From contig DNFG01000204.1 of assembly GCA_003487005.1 (NCBI GenBank), forward strand, positions 1-5,677: 5,677 nucleotides of DNA, read 5' to 3'. Position 1 is the stretch's first letter. Each line of letters opens with the position of its first letter. Below are positions 1 to 5,515 of the stretch, one piece after another. The position numbers and the translations under genes were made by a program. The DNA comes from Bryobacterales bacterium (GTDB lineage Bacteria > Acidobacteriota > Terriglobia > Bryobacterales > Bryobacteraceae). Under the pieces are notes generated by a model. The model made no database searches. It was not told the DNA's origin and saw only the letters and a list, made by a program, of their open reading frames with translations.

Positions 1-1
1 C

Positions 2-397
2 CTCGACCACCGGCACGTCCCCGAGGTACTGATGAACTCGGGTCTCGATGAAGGCCAGTTCAGCTTCACCGCCCATCTGCTGCCGGTGGACCGCGGCATC
101 CTGGAAACCATCTATTTCCGTGCTCCACGCGTCAAAGATGGCGCTCAATTGCACGAAATCTACCACCAGGACTATTCTTCCGAGCCCTTCGTGCGCCTCT
201 ATGCGCCCGGCGTGATGCCGAATCTGCGCTCGGTTCAGCACACCAACTTCTGCGACATCGGCCTCAGTTTCGACCCCGCCACTGGCCGGGGCGTGGTGGT
301 GGCCGTGATTGACAACCTGGTCAAGGGCGCCGCGGGCCAGGCCGTCCAGAACATGAATCTGATGTTCGGCATCCCGGAAACCGAGGGTCTGCTTTGA
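2..397 (+). CDS. argC: N-acetyl-gamma-glutamyl-phosphate reductase, C-terminal part (5' end outside window)
   Basis: ArgC carries out the NADPH-dependent reduction of N-acetylglutamyl-phosphate to N-acetylglutamate semialdehyde, the third step of arginine synthesis in the cytoplasm. The frame is open from base 2, so the in-frame ATG at 32 is internal and not the start. About 131 C-terminal residues are present, roughly the last third of a normal protein of about 340 residues. Visible family signatures are HRHVPE near the left edge, FTAHLLPVDRGILETIY (compare FTPHLxPMxRGIL in the family), and the very conserved end NLVKGAAGQAVQNMNLMFG. The NAD(P)-binding domain and the catalytic cysteine would lie upstream, outside the window. 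The stop codon overlaps the TTG start of argB in a TTGA, which implies translational coupling. Identification is firm; intactness of the missing part cannot be judged. Confidence 0.95.
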   Translation, partial: LDHRHVPEVLMNSGLDEGQFSFTAHLLPVDRGILETIYFRAPRVKDGAQLHEIYHQDYSSEPFVRLYAPGVMPNLRSVQHTNFCDIGLSFDPATGRGVVVAVIDNLVKGAAGQAVQNMNLMFGIPETEGLL

Positions 398-1179
398 GAC
401 TGCTGATCAAACTCGGCGGCACGCTGCTGGATTCGCCCGAATCGCTCGACGGCCTCGCCCGGCAAATCGCCGCCCTGCCCGCCTCGGGCCACGAGACGGT
501 CGTCGTTCATGGGGGCGGCAAGCAGATGACACGCTTCCTGACGGAACGGGGTGTGGAGAGCCGCTTTGTGAACGGTTTGCGCGTCACGACACCTGAAGTG
601 GCCGACGCCGTGCTCAAAGTCTTTGCCGGCACCGTTAACAAGACACTTACCGGCGCCCTGCTGCGCGCCGGCGCCCGCGCCGCGGGCATTTCCGGCCTCG
701 ATGGTCTGCTGGCCGAATCCGTCGCCCTGTCGCCCGAACTCGGCCTCGTCGGCCGGGTTGTCCAGACCAACCCGGAGATCCTTAACTGCCTGATTGGCGG
801 GGGGTTTCTGCCCGTTGTGGCCTGTGTCGGCGGAAGCGCCGATGGCAGCGTGTACAACGTCAACGCCGATCAGATGGCCGTCGCCTGTGCCTCGGGATTC
901 CGCGCGGAGCGCCTGCTGTTTCTGACCGACGTACCCGGCGTGATGGATGCAGGTAAGGCGGTTCTGCCCCGGCTGACCCCTTCGGACTGCGACCGCCTCA
1001 TCGCGGAGGGAGTGGCCGCCGGAGGTATGGAGGCTAAACTTCGCTCCGCTTGCGCCGCCCTCACGGGCGGGGTTGGGCAGGTGTTGATTGCTCCCGGCGC
1101 GGCGCCGGACGTCATCGCGCGCCTGCTGGGAGGCGAGTCGCTGGGCACGGCGCTTGTCCCGGAGGAGGCCCCGTGTTGA
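394..1179 (+). CDS. argB: N-acetylglutamate kinase
   Basis: ArgB phosphorylates N-acetyl-L-glutamate with ATP, the second step of arginine synthesis. It is a cytoplasmic enzyme of the amino acid kinase fold. The 261-residue protein shows KLGG at 6-9 (phosphate-binding Lys6), HGGGKQ at 39-44 (glycine-rich substrate loop), NGLRVTTPE at 60-68, NVNAD at 155-159, FLTDVPGV at 176-183 and GGMEAKL at 210-216 with nucleotide-site Lys215. The start is TTG at 394, which overlaps the argC stop by 4 nt and is preceded by GAGGG at 383-387 with 6-nt spacing. The length and the immediate start at the first beta strand mean that it lacks the N-terminal helix typical of arginine-inhibited hexameric NAGKs. It resembles the short E. 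coli-like enzyme, so feedback control may lie elsewhere; that is inference from length. It is preceded by argC and followed, with overlap, by an ArgA-like acetyltransferase. Confidence 0.96.
   Translation: MRLLIKLGGTLLDSPESLDGLARQIAALPASGHETVVVHGGGKQMTRFLTERGVESRFVNGLRVTTPEVADAVLKVFAGTVNKTLTGALLRAGARAAGISGLDGLLAESVALSPELGLVGRVVQTNPEILNCLIGGGFLPVVACVGGSADGSVYNVNADQMAVACASGFRAERLLFLTDVPGVMDAGKAVLPRLTPSDCDRLIAEGVAAGGMEAKLRSACAALTGGVGQVLIAPGAAPDVIARLLGGESLGTALVPEEAPC
1161..1168 (+). promoter_or_regulatory. Strong Shine-Dalgarno for the ArgA-like gene, inside argB
   Basis: GGAGGAGG lies within the last codons of argB. It contains two overlapping GGAGG cores: the first is 7 nt from the GTG at 1173 and the second is 7 nt from the TTG at 1176. 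The start of the acetyltransferase is therefore ambiguous by one codon. The TTG option would recreate exactly the TTGA stop/start overlap seen at the argC-argB junction. Confidence 0.75.
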
Positions 1180-1706
1180 CCGTTCGCAAAGCCCGGATGA
1201 GCGACCTTCCGGCGATGCTGGAGCTGATCAACGGCTTCGCCCGGCAGGGCATCATGCTGCCGCGCAACGAGTTTGAGCTATCCGAGTCGATCCGTGACTT
1301 CTCGGTTGTCGAACTGGACGGGCGGGTGGTTGGCTGCGCGGCCCTGCACTTTTACGGTCCGTCATACGCGGAGGTCCGCTCGCTTGCCGTCGCATCGGAG
1401 ACCCAGGGGACAGGCGCGGGACGGCTTCTGATGGAGGCGCTCGAGCGCGAAGCGCGTGAGTTCGACCTCGACATCCTCTTTGCTTTCACGTATGTCCCCG
1501 GCTTCTTCGCCAAGGCCGGCTATCGCGAAATCGACCGGGGTCTGCTGCCCCTGAAGGCGTGGAAAGACTGTCTCCGCTGCCCCAAATTCACTGCTTGCGA
1601 CGAGATTGCCGTGGTCCGGGAACTGAAGCCGGGCGTCACGCTCAGTCCGCAGAGTCAGGCAGTCGAGTCCGTGCTGGTGCCCCTGCCAGTCCTTCCCTCG
1701 AATTAG
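1173..1706 (+). CDS. argA: Short GNAT-type N-acetylglutamate synthase (ArgA-like)
   Basis: This is a GNAT-fold acetyltransferase that probably makes N-acetylglutamate from glutamate and acetyl-CoA, the first step of arginine synthesis. From GTG 1173 it has 177 residues. RKARMSDLPAMLELI (5-19) is the usual GNAT beta1-alpha1 start. EVRSLAV (67-73) and QGTGAG (78-83) form motif A for the acetyl-CoA pyrophosphate. TYVPGFFAKAGYREID (106-121) and WKDCLRCPKFTACDEIAV (130-147) match the short ArgA family rather than generic GNATs. The end of the protein after about residue 152 is a variable tail. It lacks the amino-acid-kinase domain of classical E. coli ArgA. The spaced cysteines C133, C136 and C142 are conserved in homologues as I know them; whether they bind metal is unknown. 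A start at TTG 1176 is equally possible. The function is strongly supported by the overlap with argB, though a general acetyltransferase role cannot be excluded. Confidence 0.88.
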   Translation: MLTVRKARMSDLPAMLELINGFARQGIMLPRNEFELSESIRDFSVVELDGRVVGCAALHFYGPSYAEVRSLAVASETQGTGAGRLLMEALEREAREFDLDILFAFTYVPGFFAKAGYREIDRGLLPLKAWKDCLRCPKFTACDEIAVVRELKPGVTLSPQSQAVESVLVPLPVLPSN

Positions 1707-1711
1707 ACGTA

Positions 1712-1745
1712 AACGATTCTTCATTATTAGAATTCGTTCATTTTT
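1712..1745 (+). terminator. Possible weak intrinsic terminator of the arginine operon
   Basis: AACGATTCT (1712-1720) can pair with AGAATTCGTT (1729-1738), leaving one bulged T and an 8-nt loop, followed by CATTTTT ending at 1745. It sits just after the acetyltransferase stop at 1706, where a terminator would be expected. The stem is AT-rich and therefore weak. The rest of the 1707-1848 gap is unusually AT-rich for this window and shows no ORF and no convincing -35/-10 pair. Confidence 0.35.
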
Positions 1746-1848
1746 CAGATTTGTGTGAGATTTTCCTGTCTGGCCGCGACTATTCAAATGTAGGACAGCG
1801 CTGGACCGCCCGCTGAAGTGTCCGGCGCAGCGAGGAGTCGGAGAACTC

Positions 1849-2820
1849 ATGCGCGCACAGACGATCGCGATCGGTGAAGCGGCTGGAAGGCTGCTCTGTT
1901 GCCCCATTTTTCGCCCCGGCGGCAAGAAATTGCTCGCCAAAGGCCACCTGATACGCCCTGAGGATGTGGAACTCATGGCCAACGAAGGACTCCAGCATGT
2001 TTGGGTGACCGTGCTGGACGAGGATGAAGTCTCGGAGGATGATGCCGTCCTGCCGGTCGCTTTGGCGATGGCCTGCGGCTCCCTGGAAGTGCGTCCGGCG
2101 GCTGGCGGACGGGCGAATCTGCTGACGACGCAGGATTGCTGCGTCCTGGTGGACGACGAGTTATTGAAGGAAGTGAACTGCGCCGCTTCGGTGGTGATCG
2201 CGACGGCGCCGAACTTCTCCTACGTACCGGCGGGAGGCCGGGTGGCGACAGTCAAGAGCGCGCCGTTCGCGGTGCTGCGGGAACAGCTTGACGCGCTGCT
2301 GTCCGTTCTCGAAAAGCGCGGGCCGATTCTGCAGGCGCGTCCCATCGCGGACCCGGCGGTTGGTGTTCTATACACTGATCCGCTGAGCAGCGAGCGGGGC
2401 CGTCAGTTGTTCGAGTCCGTGATGCGTCAAAGGCTCGGGCGCTTTGGACTGGCGCCCCGGTTCGCGCTCACCGCCGTGGAGGAGGAAGAACAGGTCACCA
2501 AAGGCCTGCTGCACCTGCTGCGCGCACAGCCGACGGCTATCCTGGTGGCCTCCACGACGGCCCCGGCGGGTCCGGACGATACTGTCGGAAGGGCCATGGC
2601 TCGCGTCGGTTGCCGGATTGAACGGTTCCTTGCGCCGGTGGAGCCGGGAAACCTGCTCCTGCTGGGTTATGCAGGCGACGTTCCAGTTGTGTCCGCGCCG
2701 GGCTGTTACCGGTCCGCGAAAACCAACATTGTCGACCTGATTTTGCCTCCTCTTCTCGCGCGATACCCTGTCTCCGGCTGGGAAATCGCCTGTTTGGGAC
2801 ACGGAGGTCTTTTAAGTTAA
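1849..2820 (+). CDS. Molybdopterin-binding protein, MoeA/MoaB-Mog-like
   Basis: The 323-residue protein belongs to the group of molybdopterin-binding proteins related to MoeA, usually found with molybdenum-cofactor cytidylyltransferases or xanthine/CO dehydrogenase maturation genes. Its probable role is in handling or maturing the molybdenum cofactor in the cytoplasm. The N-terminal part (about 1-160) has a short MoeA-like start (AAGRLL at 11-16), LLAKGHLIRPEDV at 28-40, GGRANLL at 86-92 and RVATVKSAPFAV at 131-142. The C-terminal MoaB/Mog-type domain (about 168-320) opens with VGVLYTD and ends with PVEPGNLLLLG (263-273) and PGCYRSAKTN (284-293), the family's best conserved signature. It is shorter than true MoeA (about 400 residues). 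The ATG at 1849 has GAGGAG at 1832-1837 and a closer GGAG at 1840-1843. No other cofactor gene is in the window, so the partner enzyme is unknown. Family assignment is confident; exact function is not. Confidence 0.85.
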   Translation: MRAQTIAIGEAAGRLLCCPIFRPGGKKLLAKGHLIRPEDVELMANEGLQHVWVTVLDEDEVSEDDAVLPVALAMACGSLEVRPAAGGRANLLTTQDCCVLVDDELLKEVNCAASVVIATAPNFSYVPAGGRVATVKSAPFAVLREQLDALLSVLEKRGPILQARPIADPAVGVLYTDPLSSERGRQLFESVMRQRLGRFGLAPRFALTAVEEEEQVTKGLLHLLRAQPTAILVASTTAPAGPDDTVGRAMARVGCRIERFLAPVEPGNLLLLGYAGDVPVVSAPGCYRSAKTNIVDLILPPLLARYPVSGWEIACLGHGGLLS

Positions 2821-2827
2821 CCGGATT

Positions 2828-2838
2828 TGATATACAAT
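2828..2838 (+). promoter_or_regulatory. Candidate -10 promoter element
   Basis: TGATATACAAT contains TACAAT at 2833-2838 (5 of 6 bases of TATAAT), just after the stop codon at 2818-2820 and in locally AT-rich sequence. No good -35 box lies 16-18 bp upstream; TTTTAA at 2810-2815 is the nearest. Transcription would begin near 2845. The element would serve the putative small RNA or leader below. Confidence 0.35.
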
Positions 2839-2850
2839 CAGCTTGCTTTC

Positions 2851-2887
2851 ATCTCCTCCGAACCTGCGCGGCTACCTCCTCCGATCC
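2851..2887 (+). repeat. Imperfect 14-nt direct repeat carrying anti-SD motif
   Basis: ATCTCCTCCGAACC (2851-2864) and ACCTCCTCCGATCC (2874-2887) match at 12 of 14 positions and lie 23 nt apart, start to start. Both contain CTCCTCCGA. The first copy is in the predicted single-stranded 5' part and the second fills the loop of the hairpin at 2863-2897. Confidence 0.7.
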
Positions 2888-2901
2888 GCCGCACAGGGAT
2901 C

Positions 2902-2939
2902 CGGGCCGGTCGCCTGACCAGCGGCCGGCCCGCTTTTTT
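2902..2939 (+). terminator. Strong Rho-independent terminator
   Basis: The stem 2902-2913 (CGGGCCGGTCGC) pairs with 2921-2932 (GCGGCCGGCCCG): twelve pairs including one G-U, with a 7-nt loop CTGACCA. A C at 2933 and six Ts at 2934-2939 follow. It ends transcription from the molybdopterin-binding gene or from a promoter inside the gap. Its last T is only 20 nt before the ATG at 2960. Confidence 0.88.
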
Positions 2940-2959
2940 GCTCGTGCTACAGTGAGCGC

Positions 2960-3706
2960 ATGATGGTTCCGGGCCTCGGTATGGCGGCACTTGGCGCCGC
3001 GGGCGTGCTCGCGTGGGCCGTGCGGGGCCGGTCCTCCACGCTGCTGGCTCATTCGGTGTGGAAAGGGCCCGCGAGCCGGCGGGTCATCGCACTGACCTTC
3101 GACGACGGACCTTCCGAGTCGACCCCGGCACTGCTCGAAATGCTGGAACGGTACCGGGCCAGAGCCACCTTCTTTCAGTGCGGATATCACGTTCGCCGCC
3201 TCCCCGGCATCACCCGGGCGCTGGTAGCCGGCGGTCACGAACCGGGGAATCACACGGACCGCCACCCGGCCCTGTATCTACGCTCTCCGGCTTTCATTTT
3301 CAATGAGATCGCGATGGCGCAGGAGGCGATCACCGAGGCTGCCGGTGCGGCGCCGCGCTGGTTTCGAGCGCCCTTCGGGGCTCGCTGGTTCGGACTTGAA
3401 GCCGCGCAACGGGCATTGGGTCTGACGGGCGTCATGTGGACGGCCATCGGCCGCGACTGGACCCTGCCCGCCCCCCGGATTGCCGCCCGTCTCCGGCGCG
3501 CCACCCGCCCTGGGGCAATCCTCTGCCTTCACGATGGGCGCGAACTCGCTCACAACCCGGATATCTCGTCCACGCTCGCGGCGGTGGCCGAACTACTTCC
3601 GTGGTGGAGGGAGGAGGGTTACGAGGTACTGACGGTCAGTGAACTTCTGGCATCTAGAGCCCCAGACGGGCCTTCAGTTCCTTCAAACGGTCGCGCGAGA
3701 CGGTAA
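2960..3706 (+). CDS. Polysaccharide deacetylase, CE4/NodB family, membrane-anchored
   Basis: This is a metal-dependent deacetylase of N-acetylated polysaccharides, probably acting outside the inner membrane on peptidoglycan or an exopolysaccharide; the substrate is not predictable. In the 248 residues, 3-21 is a hydrophobic segment without a clear cleavage site, so it may be a signal anchor. All NodB motifs are present: TFDDGP at 46-51 (Asp48 general base, Asp49 metal), HTDRH at 98-102 (His98 and His102 metal), RAPFG at 136-140, WTAIGRDW at 160-167 and LCLHDG at 188-193 (His191 general acid). It should therefore be active. The start is ATG 2960, or ATG 2963 next to it. No real Shine-Dalgarno precedes it, only GAG at 2954-2956. 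A TACAGT at 2948-2953 could be a -10 giving a leaderless mRNA, which is speculative. The final 16 or so residues extend past the normal family end and overlap the convergent response regulator gene by 53 bp. Confidence 0.92.
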   Translation: MMVPGLGMAALGAAGVLAWAVRGRSSTLLAHSVWKGPASRRVIALTFDDGPSESTPALLEMLERYRARATFFQCGYHVRRLPGITRALVAGGHEPGNHTDRHPALYLRSPAFIFNEIAMAQEAITEAAGAAPRWFRAPFGARWFGLEAAQRALGLTGVMWTAIGRDWTLPAPRIAARLRRATRPGAILCLHDGRELAHNPDISSTLAAVAELLPWWREEGYEVLTVSELLASRAPDGPSVPSNGRARR

Positions 3707-4415
3707 TTTCGGTCTTTTTTGCGTCTTTTAAGCGCAACATCATCCGCCCGCCGAACCAGGGGTAGAGTTCATCCACGAAGCGGAGGTTGACAACCGTCGA
3801 GCGATGGACCCGGGCGAAACGCGCCGGGTCGAGACGTTGTTCGAGTTCGGTGATGGTCCGGTCGATCACCCAATTCTTTTCCGCGGTGGCGGCAAAGGTC
3901 AGTTTGTCTTCGGCGAAGAAGTGGGAAATCCGGGTGAGTTCGAGAAAGGTGACGCGGTCGCCGGTCCGGGAGGCGATCCGGTCGAGGCCGCCGGAGCGCT
4001 GGTTCTCGAGGGCGGCGCTCATTTGCTGGAGGAGAGCGGAGAGGTCGGGGCGCGGGGCTGCGCCGGCATGCATCCGTTCGAGTTTCTGGACCGCACGGGC
4101 GAGTTGAGGGGCTTCGACGGGCTTGAGGAGGTAATCGACCGAGTTCACCTCGAAGGCTTTGAGCGCATAGCGGTCGTAGGCGGTGGTAAAGATAGTCAAG
4201 TAAGGCGCTCTCAGACGCGACAAGAGAGCAAAGCCGTCCATTTCGGGCATTTGAATGTCAAGAAAGAGAACGTCAGGAGCGATTTCGGCGACCTCCAGGA
4301 GGGCCGTCGCGGGGTCCGAGGACGAGCCTGCGATGGTGATCCGGCCATCTTCCTCGATCAGCCTTTGCAGACGCCGGAGGGCGAGCGGTTCGTCGTCAAT
4401 CAGATAGGCGCGCAT
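3654..4415 (-). CDS. LytTR-family response regulator
   Basis: This is a cytoplasmic DNA-binding response regulator, partner of the histidine kinase encoded just upstream. The ATG at 4413-4415 gives 253 residues. The receiver domain (about 2-118) has the acidic pocket IDDE (6-9), phospho-acceptor Asp53 in FLDIQMPEMDG, TTAYD at 77-81 and Lys98 in YLLKPV. A linker with a Gln/Ala-rich helix follows. The LytTR DNA-binding domain (about 150-253) has FLELTRISHFFAED, the typical VHRSTVVNL and a closing VSRDRLKELKARLG. The start is chosen because the receiver fold begins directly there, with GGAG 10 nt upstream. An ATG at 4467-4469 would add 18 residues with no family counterpart. The gene begins 20 nt inside the kinase gene, so the two are translationally linked. 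Targets are unknown; LytTR sites would be expected in controlled promoters, but none is recognised in this window. Confidence 0.93.
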   Translation of the reverse strand: MRAYLIDDEPLALRRLQRLIEEDGRITIAGSSSDPATALLEVAEIAPDVLFLDIQMPEMDGFALLSRLRAPYLTIFTTAYDRYALKAFEVNSVDYLLKPVEAPQLARAVQKLERMHAGAAPRPDLSALLQQMSAALENQRSGGLDRIASRTGDRVTFLELTRISHFFAEDKLTFAATAEKNWVIDRTITELEQRLDPARFARVHRSTVVNLRFVDELYPWFGGRMMLRLKDAKKTEITVSRDRLKELKARLGL

Positions 4416-5502
4416 CAGAGGGCATCTCCGTGACGGGGACTTCGATTCGGACCAAGGCTCCGTTTCCATTGTCGATCATTAGCCTCGCTTCAGCGCCGTA
4501 GAGGGCGGAGAGGCGCTTTTCGAGAGTATCGAGGCCGTGGCCGTCGCGGAAGTCGTTGCGAGAGAAGCCTGGTCCGTCGTCCTGGACTTCGAGGCGGAGG
4601 ACGGTGGGGAGGCGGCTGACGCGGACGGCGATGGCGCCGCCGGCGAGGCGGGAGGCGATGGCATACTTCATCGAGTTTTCGACGAGGGTCTGGATGGCGT
4701 AGGCGGGGATTTCGGCGGCGGCGGCGGCGGGGTCGCACTGGAGGTCGAAGCGGAGGCGGTCGCCGAAGCGGGCGCGCTCGATTTCGAGGTAGTCCTCGAC
4801 GAGACGGAGTTCCTGGGTGAGGGGGACAAGGCTGCGCTGCTGGGAGTCGAGGGCGAAGCGGAGGAGGCGGGCGAGACGTTCCAGCATGGCTTCGGCGCGG
4901 GGCGGGTCTTCGCGAATGAGGGCGAGGATGGAGTTGATGGTATTGAAAAGAAAGTGAGGCTGGAGGCGGGATTCGAGGGAGGAAAGGCGAGCTTCGGCGG
5001 CGAGCTTTTCGGCTTGCTCTCGCTTGAGTTCCTGGGCGCGGAGGGCCCGGGTGGTAGCCTCGGCCTGGTAGCGGAGGCGTTCCAGCCAGTAGGCGATGAG
5101 ACCGATGACAAGCACCAACAAGAGCGCGAGGCCGACGCTACGCTGGTAGATCGTCCATATGGAATGAGGACCCGCGAAGCCGAACACGAAGAGGGCGGCC
5201 GACGCGGCCAGGGGGCCGGCGAGACCGACGGCGAAGAGCGCGCTGAGATAGGCGGCCCAACGGGGGACCGGCCGCCACATGGCGGTATAGATGGCGACGG
5301 GTGGGATGACGAGGGCGGACAGGCCGCCGATCACGTTGGCATAGACGAGGTTCGAGAGTACGAGATCGCGGAACCACTCCCATCCGTGCCATCTACCGAC
5401 GGTGAGGCTGAGTGAGGTGATGCCCACGGCGATCGCGGCGTTGATGAGGAGGACGTTGCGGGCATTGCGCCAGGGGCTTTCGCTGAGTTGGTCGACGGGC
5501 AT
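4396..5502 (-). CDS. LytS/YehU-type sensor histidine kinase, four TM segments
   Basis: This inner-membrane sensor kinase autophosphorylates and passes phosphate to the overlapping LytTR regulator. From the ATG at 5500-5502 it has 368 residues. There are four hydrophobic segments at about 15-36, 46-75, 84-109 and 122-139, with short loops and no large external sensor domain. A charged, probably coiled-coil segment follows (about 142-179). The His_kinase domain has LQPHFLFNTINSI with phospho-acceptor His183. The ATPase domain has LVENSMKYA (Asn276), DDGPGF at 308-313 and HGLDTLEKRL at 322-331. An Ala run near 260 is encoded by a GCC triplet repeat. The start is chosen for AGAGGA 7 nt upstream. 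A TTG at 5541 and an ATG at 5526 in the same frame lack a Shine-Dalgarno and would overlap the upstream reading frame. The input signal is unknown; the neighbour with CXXCH hints at redox or respiration, which is weak inference. Confidence 0.92.
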   Translation of the reverse strand: MPVDQLSESPWRNARNVLLINAAIAVGITSLSLTVGRWHGWEWFRDLVLSNLVYANVIGGLSALVIPPVAIYTAMWRPVPRWAAYLSALFAVGLAGPLAASAALFVFGFAGPHSIWTIYQRSVGLALLLVLVIGLIAYWLERLRYQAEATTRALRAQELKREQAEKLAAEARLSSLESRLQPHFLFNTINSILALIREDPPRAEAMLERLARLLRFALDSQQRSLVPLTQELRLVEDYLEIERARFGDRLRFDLQCDPAAAAAEIPAYAIQTLVENSMKYAIASRLAGGAIAVRVSRLPTVLRLEVQDDGPGFSRNDFRDGHGLDTLEKRLSALYGAEARLMIDNGNGALVRIEVPVTEMPSDARLSD

Positions 5503-5509
5503 GGGGAGA

Positions 5510-5515
5510 TCCTCT
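5510..5515 (-). promoter_or_regulatory. Shine-Dalgarno that fixes the kinase start
   Basis: On the minus strand AGAGGA follows directly after the TGA stop of the upstream frame and lies 7 nt before the ATG at 5500-5502. This supports the shorter kinase start and coupling to the upstream gene. Confidence 0.7.

Larger units (their letters stand above)
2845..2939 (+). ncRNA. Putative small RNA or regulatory leader with anti-Shine-Dalgarno loops
   Basis: This is an unnamed candidate RNA of about 95 nt. After a candidate -10 it has an unpaired 5' segment with CTCCTCCGA at 2853-2861. Next comes a hairpin in which CCTG (2863-2866) pairs with CAGG (2894-2897) and GCGGC (2868-2872) with GCCGC (2888-2892), with one C-A mismatch between. 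Its 15-nt loop (2873-2887) carries a second CTCCTCCGA at 2876-2884. A strong terminator hairpin with six Ts closes it. CUCCUCC is complementary to Shine-Dalgarno sites, and such C-rich unpaired segments are known in several bacterial sRNAs that block translation. It has no open reading frame of note. It could instead be a leader of the downstream deacetylase, or just the 3' UTR of the upstream gene. The structure is read from sequence; function is inference. Confidence 0.42.

Noticed and set aside
1050..1172. N-terminal extension of the acetyltransferase from an ATG at 1050
   Set aside because: The extra residues are an out-of-frame reading of argB; the GNAT fold starts after the GTG at 1173, beside a strong Shine-Dalgarno.
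1751..1786. Possible sigma-70 promoter (TTGTGT ... TATTCA) before the molybdopterin gene
   Set aside because: The spacing of 24 bp is too long and the -10 match is poor. A promoter probably exists in the gap, but I cannot place it.
1362..1982. 206-residue minus-strand frame spanning the gap before the molybdopterin gene
   Set aside because: It runs antisense through two confident genes and the AT-rich gap, with no recognisable motifs.
3804..4433. 209-residue open frame on the + strand
   Set aside because: It is antisense to the LytTR response regulator, whose domains are complete, and its translation shows no domain.
4416..4469. Eighteen-residue N-terminal extension of the response regulator
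   Set aside because: The receiver domain begins directly at the ATG at 4415; the extension would lie inside the kinase gene and resembles no family sequence.
4537..5415. 292-residue open frame on the + strand, rich in Gly, Glu and Ala
   Set aside because: It lies antisense to the clearly recognisable histidine kinase, has low-complexity composition, no family motifs and no ribosome-binding site. It arises from GC-rich codon bias.
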